From assembly GCA_017613225.1 (NCBI GenBank), contig JAGAEH010000238.1:1-5591 (forward strand): a stretch of DNA of 5,591 nt, read 5' to 3'. A program made the position numbers and the translations under genes. Source of the stretch: Lachnospiraceae bacterium (GTDB taxonomy: Bacteria > Bacillota > Clostridia > Lachnospirales > Lachnospiraceae). A model generated the notes under the pieces. The model worked only from the letters and a program-made list of their open reading frames with translations. It was not told the origin of the DNA and ran no database searches. Shown piece after piece: positions 1 through 5,591 of this stretch (the stretch's first letter is position 1; each line of letters begins with the position of its first letter).

Positions 1-787
1 CCAAAAGCTTCATCAGGAAGTAAGTCAGAAGGTAGCTCACCGCTACCAGCGCGATCTGCACCGTCATCTTGTCCATGCTCTCCTGCATGGGGATCTCGTT
101 CTCGGACTCGATCTGATGGGACATCAGGCCGGTCTCGGTGCGGGTGCGGACGTTGATCTTGCCGCGCCTGCGCAGGATGTTCAGGTGCACCACGCCGCCC
201 AGGGCCGCGCTGATGAAGCCCAGCGCCGCGATGGTCAGGCCGAAGCTCTTGCCTCCCACGAAGCCGAAGTCGGTCTCATAGATGGTGCCGTAGTTGAGGG
301 CCTGGCCGGTGCCCTGGCCATAGCCGAAGGGCAGCAGCACGCCCGCCGCGGAGAAGAAATTGCTCATGATCTTCGCCGCGATGATGGAGATCGCGATGCC
401 GAAGATCGCCTGCAGCAGATAGGTGGAAACAGTGGTGACGCCGGTGTTGAAGATCTCCACCGTCCTCTGTTTGGTAAGTTTTCTCTTGTTGGTCCTAAAG
501 ACGCTTGCCACGAAGCCCAGCGCCAGGCAGTGATAGGTGATCACTTCCAGGGCGGCCGTTCCGTTGCCGCCGAAAAACTCCGTGTCAAACATGATATTGC
601 CGGTACAGGCCTTGTAGATCGCCGCCACGATGATCAGCAGTGTGCCGCCGATGACCGAAGTCGGGATCAGGGACGCCTGCAGCGCGCGGATCGCCTTTTT
701 CAGCATGTTTCCGGCCAGCATGCTGGCCAGCAGCACCGCGATCAGATTGAACGTGCTCCAGACTTCAGTGCCCCAGAAATTCTCCAT
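1..787 (-). CDS. gltS: Sodium/glutamate symporter, GltS (ESS) family; 3' end cut by window edge
   Basis: This is a polytopic inner-membrane secondary transporter, predicted to bring in glutamate with sodium. 262 codons are visible; the family is usually about 400 residues, so the C-terminal third lies outside the window. Family marks seen in the translation are an N-terminal hydrophobic helix (about 13-28), the SLIPTSVIGG element near 39-48 that matches the conserved IP..VIGG of ESS proteins, and the GYGQGTGQA re-entrant loop signature at about 155-163. The GFVGGKSFGLTIAALGF helix follows at about 175-191. A charged cytoplasmic stretch (about 205-240) separates this half from the next helix, which starts at about 242. 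The ATG at 785-787 has an AGGAGA ribosome site 5 bases upstream. The start lies inside the end of the upstream acyltransferase gene (23 bp overlap), so the two are probably translationally coupled. Family assignment is firm; glutamate as the real substrate is inferred from the family. Confidence 0.9.
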   Translation of the reverse strand, partial: MENFWGTEVWSTFNLIAVLLASMLAGNMLKKAIRALQASLIPTSVIGGTLLIIVAAIYKACTGNIMFDTEFFGGNGTAALEVITYHCLALGFVASVFRTNKRKLTKQRTVEIFNTGVTTVSTYLLQAIFGIAISIIAAKIMSNFFSAAGVLLPFGYGQGTGQALNYGTIYETDFGFVGGKSFGLTIAALGFISAALGGVVHLNILRRRGKINVRTRTETGLMSHQIESENEIPMQESMDKMTVQIALVAVSYLLTYFLMKLL

Positions 788-1976
788 CCCCGTCTCCTCG
801 TTTCCAATTGTTGTATCTATAAAAGAAATTGACGTATTTCAGCGCGTTGAACCGGGTATCGCCCTGCAGCTGCCAAATTTTGTCCCCGTGGTAGACGTTG
901 GCCGTGTGGTTGTTCAGCACCGTCACGGCAGCCGTCTCTTCAAAGGGGAAGATCAGTTCGTCCTCTCCTCCTTCATCCACGGTGATCCGGTCTCCGTACA
1001 GCGCCACGGAGGCCGTCTTGCGCAGCAGGACCTTTTTCTCATAGGGGATCTCCTCGTACAGCTGCACGATGTCGCAGAACAGCGGTTCCTTCACGTACCT
1101 GGAGGGATCCATCCCGTTCACGACGTCGTTCTGCCAGTCGATCCAGCCCGCCGCGAAGCGGAAGGGCAGGTCGAAGTTCTGGCCGATGATCTCCTTCTTC
1201 TCCGTATATTCCGCCCTCAGGCCGCAGTTGGTGCAGTAGATCATGGAGCCGCGGCTCTCCAGCGTTCCCAGGCCTTTGCAGCGCGGACACACGTATACGG
1301 CGCGCTCGATGTACTCCGCCAGCCTTTTGCCTTTGAAGCTGGCGTCTGCCACGGCCTCGTCCTCCCACAGGCCGGCCCTGATCCGCTGATACAGGGCGTC
1401 TTTATCCAGCTGCGCGATCTCCTCCGGTTCGATCACCTCGGAAACGCGGACCCGCATTTTGCCCCTGCGGATGTCATCGGCCCAGCGGGGACTCACGCCG
1501 TAACCGCCCTCGATGCGCACCAGCGCGATGGGCAGCCCCAGCTTCTTGGCCAGTCCGCCGATGGAAGGATTGATGTAGACCGTCCTTCCCGTGTAGGTAC
1601 GGTTGCCCTCCGGCGCGATCACCAGCGTGCCGCCCTCCTTTGCCACCTTCAGGCAGCTGCGGATGGCGGAAATGTCCGTCGTCTGTTTTTTGATCGGGAT
1701 GGGAGCCACCAGCCATTTGATGGCTTTGGAAGTCCAGCCGTTGGAAAAGATGTCCTCCGTGGCCAGATAGTAGAGAGGGCCTTTGAAGATCATTCCCACG
1801 AAGAACTGGTCGTAGAGCGTCTGATGATTGTACAGGACCAGATATTGTCTGTCGCCCTGCTCCTTGAATCTCTCCATCCTGGCGTGGTATTTGAACCGCG
1901 CAGCAGGGTAGAGCAGGCCGCGGACGATGTTGCTCACCACGGCATGTCTTTTTTTGATCCAGGTATCTCCGCTCAC
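765..1976 (-). CDS. PlsC-type lysophospholipid acyltransferase with zinc ribbon and possible PH-like C-terminal domain
   Basis: Predicted glycerophospholipid acyltransferase of 403 aa acting at the cytoplasmic face of the membrane (lysophosphatidate-type acyl transfer in phospholipid synthesis). Acyltransferase motif I, H(x4)D, is NHQTLYD with H51 and D56. The motif II position reads APIPIKK (91-97), with Lys where Arg is usual. Motif III is APEGNR (121-126), with EGNR instead of the common EGTR. The motif IV region is LPIALVRIEGG (148-158). After this domain come two CxxC pairs, C230/C233 and C248/C251, forming a probable zinc ribbon. A C-terminal part (about 322-390, containing VALYGDRITV and FNALKYVNFFY) resembles bacterial PH-like folds; this last call is by eye. 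The protein is about 150 residues longer than a minimal PlsC. The start is GTG with only a weak AAAGAA-like ribosome site; an in-frame TAG upstream and no other start codon after it leave 1976 as the longest start, although GTG codons 13-14 are possible alternatives. It is the first gene after the promoter at 2057-2084 and overlaps the GltS gene by 23 bp. Confidence 0.85.
   Translation of the reverse strand: MSGDTWIKKRHAVVSNIVRGLLYPAARFKYHARMERFKEQGDRQYLVLYNHQTLYDQFFVGMIFKGPLYYLATEDIFSNGWTSKAIKWLVAPIPIKKQTTDISAIRSCLKVAKEGGTLVIAPEGNRTYTGRTVYINPSIGGLAKKLGLPIALVRIEGGYGVSPRWADDIRRGKMRVRVSEVIEPEEIAQLDKDALYQRIRAGLWEDEAVADASFKGKRLAEYIERAVYVCPRCKGLGTLESRGSMIYCTNCGLRAEYTEKKEIIGQNFDLPFRFAAGWIDWQNDVVNGMDPSRYVKEPLFCDIVQLYEEIPYEKKVLLRKTASVALYGDRITVDEGGEDELIFPFEETAAVTVLNNHTANVYHGDKIWQLQGDTRFNALKYVNFFYRYNNWKRGDGDGEFLGH
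793..799 (-). promoter_or_regulatory. Ribosome binding site of the GltS-type gene
   Basis: On the minus strand the sequence reads CGAGGAGACGGGG directly before ATG. The AGGAGA core sits 5 bases from the start, within the last coding bases before the acyltransferase stop region. It fixes the start at 787 and supports reinitiation or coupling with the overlapping upstream gene. Confidence 0.75.
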
Positions 1977-2056
1977 GTTCTTTGTCGCGTCCGCAAAACG
2001 GTCTTGAAAGCGCCGTTCTGTGATCCGTCTTCTTTGCGAATACTAATGTTGAAATA

Positions 2057-2084
2057 ATTATAGCACAAGGTTTTCAGGAATCAA
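2057..2084 (-). promoter_or_regulatory. Sigma-A type promoter for the acyltransferase-GltS operon
   Basis: On the minus strand, TTGATT (2079-2084) is the -35 box, followed by a 16 bp spacer and a perfect TATAAT -10 box (2057-2062). The -10 is preceded by TGC, giving the extended -10 form TGnTATAAT. The -35 overlaps the TGA stop (2081-2083) of the transporter gene upstream. Transcription would begin near 2050, leaving an untranslated leader of about 70 bases before the GTG at 1976. I see no convincing rho-independent terminator between the transporter stop and this promoter, so some read-through into this operon is possible. Confidence 0.8.
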
Positions 2085-3703
2085 TAACCTGCGGACTGCC
2101 TCTTTACTGGGGCCATCAGCCGCTTCCGGTCCAGCATGCCGATATGGTCCGCCTGCAGGATCAGTTCCATCTCCAGCACCATCTGGTTCCCGGCGTTGGC
2201 GAAATAGCCGAAAGTAATGTCGAAGAGCATCGCGTCGATCAGCACTTCTCCGGGAATGCCCAGCCAGGCAAAGGTCACCACGTAGGCCAGCAGGTTGGCT
2301 CCCGGCACCGGCGGCGTCGCCACGAACAAAACAGCCGACAGGAGGATCGCGCCGATATGCCAGATCAGCGAGGTCTCGGTCCCGTACTGTACCGCGAAAT
2401 AGGCCAGCAGCACCATGGTCCCGACGGAGCTGACCGGCATGCACAGCGTCATCCCGTTGGTCAGGCTGCTGTTCAAGAAGGACCGCTGAATGCCCAGATC
2501 CGCCGCGCAGCTCTGCTCCAGCTTGCCGTAAGAGGCATTCAGGGAGCCGCCCTTCAGCGCCAGCCAGAAGGGCTCCCAGAGCTTGGAAAACAGCTGCCGT
2601 ATCCTGAGTTTTTTCTTCCGGCAGATGTAGATCAGGGTCATCCCGATGCAGAGGACCGAGATGGCCACGGCCAGCACAAGGCAGATGACGAATCCCACCA
2701 GGAGCGTCGTGGTCCGCTGCCAGATGCCCATGCCCAGCATGACTGCCGTCACGTAGGGCAGCATCCGGCTGATCCACTCGCAGAGCTGCAGGCCCACCAT
2801 GTTGATCTGCCGGATGATGCGGCAGAGGTTCCTGGTATGGCTGCCGATCATGTTCAGCGCCTCGCCGATCACGGCGGCGAGTATCAAAAGCTGCACGGTG
2901 TTGGACTCCATGAAGGGGGAGAAAAAGTCCTTCGGGATCATCTGGACCACACGGTCCCAGAAGCTGACCGACGCGTCCGCGTTGTAGAAACCATCCACCG
3001 ACATTCCGAAGATCCCCCCGGCGATGGCGAGCGAGATGATCGCCATCTGAAAGCTTATCATGAAGTACCTGGAGACGATGCGTCTGGCATTGCCGCCGTT
3101 TTCCGTGATCTTTCCCATGTTCAGGACCGACGTCAGCGTCATGAAGAAGATCACCGGCCCGGACAGGACGTTCAGGATCCGGCGCCAGATCGTCATGGAC
3201 GGCATCACTGCCGTCTGGATGGCCGCGTCGAGGGCTTTGTCGGACAGAAGATACAGGCCGGCCAGCCCCAGCGCCGTGCCGCCCAGCAGCGCGATCATCA
3301 GCTTGACCAGCGGGCCCATTCCGGGCAGGGGCAGCTGCAGGCGCAGCGTATTCCTGCGCCCGTCATAGACGTACTGAGGCGAGATCCCCACTGCCGTCAG
3401 CAGGGAGCCGCACATGTCTTCCATCTCGTATTCTTCGTCCCTGAGGGGGTTGCAGGGTTCCCCTTCCGCGTCCAGCTGGATCAGCAGACGGTTGAAGTGC
3501 TTTTTGAACAGCGCCTTCACCGCCTGTGTCTCCCCGAAACGGTCGCGCAGGCGCAGCAGGGCCTCTTCCAGCGAGAGCCGGAGCCGCAGACGGTTCTGTT
3601 TTTCCGTATGGATGGCCGTCAGCTGCTCTTCCAGCAGTGCCAGATAGTCCTCGATCTCCTGCCCCGTCAGGGCGAATATTTTCTCAACTGTCCTGATCTT
3701 CAA
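2081..3703 (-). CDS. Cation:dicarboxylate/amino acid symporter (DAACS/SDF family) with N-terminal degenerate GHKL ATPase-like domain
   Basis: 540-aa membrane protein, about 100 residues longer than a typical family member. Residues from about 131 onward are a multi-helix transporter: helices near 131-153, 175-193, 213-235, 268-287, 331-360, 428-440 and 446-463, a Ser/Asn-rich re-entrant region (about 384-425), then ATPPVPGANLL (462-472) and FANAGN (501-506), which match the HP2 loop and helix 8 of DAACS proteins. Residues 1-125 are soluble and look like a GHKL ATPase: a helix with LSLEEALL (43-50), a strand-loop EGEPCNPL (80-87) like the D.G.PFDP box of anti-sigma kinases, and a final YDGRRNTLRLQL (113-124) like the last strands of that fold. 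The Asn of the N-box and the adenine-binding Asp appear replaced, so ATP hydrolysis is doubtful. The start is TTG; an in-frame stop lies just upstream, and an AAGGGA site precedes it. It follows the M32 peptidase gene by 10 bp, presumably in one operon. Transporter family is fairly sure; substrate is unknown. Confidence 0.82.
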   Translation of the reverse strand: MKIRTVEKIFALTGQEIEDYLALLEEQLTAIHTEKQNRLRLRLSLEEALLRLRDRFGETQAVKALFKKHFNRLLIQLDAEGEPCNPLRDEEYEMEDMCGSLLTAVGISPQYVYDGRRNTLRLQLPLPGMGPLVKLMIALLGGTALGLAGLYLLSDKALDAAIQTAVMPSMTIWRRILNVLSGPVIFFMTLTSVLNMGKITENGGNARRIVSRYFMISFQMAIISLAIAGGIFGMSVDGFYNADASVSFWDRVVQMIPKDFFSPFMESNTVQLLILAAVIGEALNMIGSHTRNLCRIIRQINMVGLQLCEWISRMLPYVTAVMLGMGIWQRTTTLLVGFVICLVLAVAISVLCIGMTLIYICRKKKLRIRQLFSKLWEPFWLALKGGSLNASYGKLEQSCAADLGIQRSFLNSSLTNGMTLCMPVSSVGTMVLLAYFAVQYGTETSLIWHIGAILLSAVLFVATPPVPGANLLAYVVTFAWLGIPGEVLIDAMLFDITFGYFANAGNQMVLEMELILQADHIGMLDRKRLMAPVKRQSAGY

Positions 3704-3709
3704 TCTTTA

Positions 3710-3715
3710 TCCCTT
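3710..3715 (-). promoter_or_regulatory. Ribosome binding site supporting the TTG start of the transporter
   Basis: The minus strand reads GTGTAAGGGATAAAGATTG, so AAGGGA overlaps the TAA stop of the peptidase gene and sits 6 bases before the TTG at 3703. The next in-frame codons upstream include TAA, so no longer start is possible. The next in-frame ATG is at codon 94 and would remove most of the N-terminal domain. This arrangement favours coupled translation of the two genes. Confidence 0.6.
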
Positions 3716-5213
3716 ACACGCCGTAGATCTGCGCGTACTTGTCCCTGATGTAATCGATGTAATGCTTCGCGGTCAGTTCGCCGCCGCCGAACTTCTGCAT
3801 CAGCTCGGCAGGGGTGTACATGCCGCCGTACTGCTGGATATTGTCCCGCAGCCAGCCCACCACGCCGGAAAACTCGCCCCGGCGCACCTGGTCGAAGAAG
3901 TCCGGCACGTCCCGCTTCATGGCGGTGTAGTAGTGGCCGTCGTAGAAATTGCCCATCACGTAGCTCTGGAAGTAGCCGATGTAGCCGCTGGACCAGTGCA
4001 TGTCCTGCAGCAGGCCTTCCGCGTCGTTCTTCGGCGTGATGCCCAGATATTCTTTGTATTTCTCATTCCAGTAATGGGGCAGCTCCGCGAAGGTGATGTC
4101 CCCGTCGTACAGCATCTTTTCCAGCTCGTAGCGGATGATGATGTGCAGGTTGTAGGTCAGCTCGTCCGCGTGCAGGCGGCTGGCGTGGAAGTTCAGGCGG
4201 TTCAGGGACTGATACATCTGCTCCGGGCTCAGGCTCTTCATCTGCGGGAAGTACTTCTGCACGATGGGCAGGGCGAACTCCCAGAAGGGCAGGCTGCGGG
4301 CGATGATGTTCTCCATGTAGCGGGACTGGGACTCGCACAGCGCTGCGTAGGTCATGCTTTCCAGCGTGGTGTATCGCAGCTTCGGCGAAGTGTTCTGCGC
4401 GTGGAGGCCGTGGCCGCCCTCATGGGTGGAGGAGATCAGCGCCCGGGTGAAGTCCTCTTCAAAGTACCGTGTGGTGAAGCGGATGTCGTTGCGGTCGTTG
4501 GCCGTGGTGTAGGGATGGGCGCTGACGTCGATGCGGCCCCGGGTGAAATCGTAGCCGATCTTTGTCAGGATCTCGATGATCATGGCCTTCTGGGTCTCCG
4601 CCGGGAAGGGGCCGGGATAGGGCTTGTCATAGGGCTTGTTCGGCGCGCTCTTCAGCTGCTCCAGGAAGGGCAGCTCGAAGGTCTTCAGCTCTTCGAAGAG
4701 CTCGTCCACCTTGGCCCGGGTCAACCCCGGTTCTCCTGCCTGCATCAGGCCGGTCATGACATCGTCCGCGAAGCCGTGGGCCGCTGCGATCTGCCGCAGA
4801 TAGTCGAATTCCTTCTCCATCCAGGGCATCAGCATGGCGTAGTCGTTGTTGGCGCGGGCCTCCTGCCAGACCACCTCGCACTTTAAGTTGTGGGCGGCAT
4901 AGGCGGCGTTCAGCTCCGCCGGGACCTCGCTCAGATACTTGTATTCGCGGCGGAACTTGCGGATCATGGCCGCCAGCACTTCATCCTCCGCGGGCTCCTC
5001 TTCCAGCACGCAGAGGACTTCGTTCAGTTTCGGGGAGGTCTTGCGTTCAAAGACCTGGCCGGCCAGAAAGCCGATGGTGTTGCCGCGGTATTCTCCCGCC
5101 TGTTTCGGCAGGTTCACGCGCATGTCCCAGGACAGCGTCATGATGGTATTCTCAAGAAAATCGATCTCTTTGGCCAGCTCATATAAAGCCTTGACGGCCT
5201 CTTCTCTTTTCAT
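3714..5213 (-). CDS. M32 family metallocarboxypeptidase (Taq carboxypeptidase type)
   Basis: Cytosolic zinc-dependent carboxypeptidase that removes C-terminal amino acids from peptides; 499 aa, the normal length for M32 enzymes, with no signal peptide. All hallmark motifs are found in order: HPYT (233-236), DIRFT (243-247), zinc motif HEGGH (H264, E265 catalytic, H268), CESQ (293-296, with E294 as the third zinc ligand), RLHAD (346-350, the xRxxAD element) and GLLQDMHW (400-407). The only departure is Cys293, where the family usually has His in the HES/GQ motif; the codon is TGC, so this is not a reading error on my part. The ATG at 5213 has a strong AAAAGGAGAA ribosome site 7 bases upstream. 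It is the first gene of a two-gene unit with the downstream transporter (10 bp gap). Its neighbour upstream is a peptide ABC transporter, which fits a role in breaking down imported peptides. I could not identify its promoter, which must lie in or near the palindromic region upstream. Confidence 0.96.
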   Translation of the reverse strand: MKREEAVKALYELAKEIDFLENTIMTLSWDMRVNLPKQAGEYRGNTIGFLAGQVFERKTSPKLNEVLCVLEEEPAEDEVLAAMIRKFRREYKYLSEVPAELNAAYAAHNLKCEVVWQEARANNDYAMLMPWMEKEFDYLRQIAAAHGFADDVMTGLMQAGEPGLTRAKVDELFEELKTFELPFLEQLKSAPNKPYDKPYPGPFPAETQKAMIIEILTKIGYDFTRGRIDVSAHPYTTANDRNDIRFTTRYFEEDFTRALISSTHEGGHGLHAQNTSPKLRYTTLESMTYAALCESQSRYMENIIARSLPFWEFALPIVQKYFPQMKSLSPEQMYQSLNRLNFHASRLHADELTYNLHIIIRYELEKMLYDGDITFAELPHYWNEKYKEYLGITPKNDAEGLLQDMHWSSGYIGYFQSYVMGNFYDGHYYTAMKRDVPDFFDQVRRGEFSGVVGWLRDNIQQYGGMYTPAELMQKFGGGELTAKHYIDYIRDKYAQIYGV

Positions 5214-5220
5214 TGTATTC

Positions 5221-5230
5221 TTCTCCTTTT
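5221..5230 (-). promoter_or_regulatory. Ribosome binding site of the M32 carboxypeptidase
   Basis: The minus strand has AAAAGGAGAA followed by a 7-base spacer and ATG, a near-perfect Firmicute Shine-Dalgarno match that fixes the start at 5213. Confidence 0.85.
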
Positions 5231-5250
5231 GATGATGTATGACTTCGTGA

Positions 5251-5443
5251 CCGGTGTCATGGCGACAGAGGCAACGGCAGCCCGCACATGACGAACGGCC
5301 TTAGCGAAGCAACGGACGGATAGGCCATTCCGAGGACCTGTCTGAGCGGAGCGAGTTCCGCAGGAATGGCCTTGTACATCCGGACGGCAGCTGAGCTTAG
5401 TCAACGTTCGTCCGTGCGGCGCCGTCCTCTGTCGCTGATACCG
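5251..5443. repeat. Long imperfect palindrome (MITE/REP-like intergenic element)
   Basis: The gene-free stretch between the M32 gene and the peptide-transporter terminator folds back on itself along almost its whole length. Paired blocks, outside to inside, are GCGACAGAGG (5262-5271 with 5426-5435), GACGAACG (5290-5297 with 5405-5412) and AGGCCATTCC (5322-5331 with 5363-5372). At the tip, GCGGA/TCCGC (5346-5350 with 5357-5361) closes a six-base loop. Between the blocks the arms still align with small gaps, for example CGGTGTCA against CGGTATCA at the outer ends. No believable gene is present; the open frame crossing it has no ribosome site or family likeness. No clear target-site duplication is visible at the ends. 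It may be a non-autonomous mobile element, a REP-type repeat, or a structured RNA leader for the M32 operon. Confidence 0.75.
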
Positions 5444-5455
5444 CTCCACGCAGCG

Positions 5456-5480
5456 AAAAAGGGGAGGGTCTCCCCTCCCC
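5456..5480 (-). terminator. Rho-independent terminator of the peptide ABC transporter operon
   Basis: On the minus strand an 8-bp GC-rich stem (GGGGAGGG-type arms, 5461-5468 with 5473-5480) with a four-base loop is followed by five Ts (5456-5460). It begins 6 bases after the TAA of the upstream gene, which is the expected place for its terminator. The other strand lacks a matching T run, so it is read as one-directional. Confidence 0.85.
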
Positions 5481-5486
5481 GTCATC

Positions 5487-5591
5487 TTATTCGTCGTCTC
5501 CTTTGACGATATGGCAGGCGACCATGGAGTCGCCGCACTTCTTCAGTTCCGGGCAGACCTCGCCGCAGATCGGCTGCGCATAGCGGCAGCG
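5487..5591 (-). CDS. Oligopeptide/dipeptide ABC transporter ATP-binding protein, C-terminal fragment
   Basis: Only the last 34 codons and the TAA (5487-5489) are in the window; the gene continues beyond the right edge. The fragment begins RCRYAQPICGEVCPEL and ends MVACHIVKGDDE. This is the characteristic C-terminal extension of OppD/DppD and OppF/DppF ATPases (oligo_HPY region), which usually reads like RCPYAMEIC...PEL...VAC. These subunits power import of peptides at the cytoplasmic membrane. The tail has five Cys in 34 residues, two more than the common three in this part. The D-type versus F-type subunit cannot be told from so short a piece. The terminator directly downstream shows it is the last gene of its operon. 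Confidence 0.8.
   Translation of the reverse strand, partial: RCRYAQPICGEVCPELKKCGDSMVACHIVKGDDE

Noticed and set aside
116..832. Plus-strand open frame (238 codons) opposite the GltS-type gene
   Set aside because: The minus-strand frame has the ESS family signature and helices; the plus-strand product is compositionally odd and matches nothing I know.
630..2057. Long plus-strand open frame (475 codons) opposite the acyltransferase
   Set aside because: It is antisense to a gene with clear catalytic motifs, its product is low-complexity His/Asp/Val/Gln-rich without a family likeness, and GC-rich codon use creates such mirror frames.
2058..2777. Minus-strand alternative frame (239 codons) within the transporter gene
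   Set aside because: It shares the strand but not the frame of the transporter, and is rich in Arg, Gly and Asp with no helices; an out-of-frame shadow.
2144..3748. Plus-strand open frame (534 codons) opposite the transporter
   Set aside because: The product is extremely rich in His, Gln, Arg and Asp, typical of the complement of a hydrophobic coding strand; the minus strand carries the recognisable membrane protein.
3762..4886. Plus-strand open frame (374 codons) opposite the M32 gene
   Set aside because: It is antisense to a complete M32 enzyme with every motif in place; no ribosome site or known domain.
5374..5404. Possible promoter for the M32 operon with TTGACT (5399-5404) as -35
   Set aside because: The -35 match is good but at 17-19 bp spacing the -10 candidates (GGATGT, GATGTA) are poor, so I do not annotate it.
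5210..5485. Minus-strand open frame of 91 codons across the intergenic palindrome
   Set aside because: It begins inside the terminator of the upstream gene, spans the inverted repeat, has no ribosome site and ends just inside the M32 start; an accident of the repeat.

Overview
The window looks like a chromosomal segment of a GC-rich Clostridia-type Firmicute, for example a gut Lachnospiraceae or Oscillospiraceae relative. This is inferred from the gene families, strong AGGAG-type ribosome sites, TTG and GTG starts, and a textbook extended -10 promoter; no species can be named. Every gene I can support lies on the minus strand, so the window reads biologically from right to left. The long plus-strand open frames are shadows of these genes.

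Right edge (about 5591-5456): the last 34 codons of an oligopeptide/dipeptide ABC transporter ATP-binding subunit, with its Cys-rich C-terminal tail, end at a TAA followed at once by a strong rho-independent terminator. Next, 5251-5443 is a gene-free stretch of about 190 bp built as one long imperfect palindrome with nested hairpins. It resembles a MITE or REP-type intergenic element.

Middle (5213-2081): a two-gene operon. A full-length M32 metallocarboxypeptidase (499 aa) is followed after 10 bp by a 540-aa transporter of the cation:dicarboxylate/amino acid symporter (DAACS) superfamily that starts at TTG. The transporter has about 125 extra N-terminal residues that look like a degenerate GHKL (anti-sigma/histidine-kinase-like) ATPase domain, and its substrate-binding motifs differ from the classical ones. 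This fusion is the most unusual item in the window.

Left (2084-1): a new promoter, whose -35 box overlaps the transporter's stop codon, drives a second operon. Its first gene is a 403-aa PlsC-type acyltransferase carrying a zinc ribbon and a possible PH-like C-terminal domain. Its last 23 bp overlap the start of a GltS-type sodium/glutamate symporter gene, which runs off the left edge.

A plausible but unproven theme is peptide and amino/organic acid use: peptide import, peptide trimming in the cytosol by the M32 enzyme, and movement of released or related acids by the two secondary transporters. The acyltransferase, a membrane-lipid enzyme, is tied to GltS by translational coupling.
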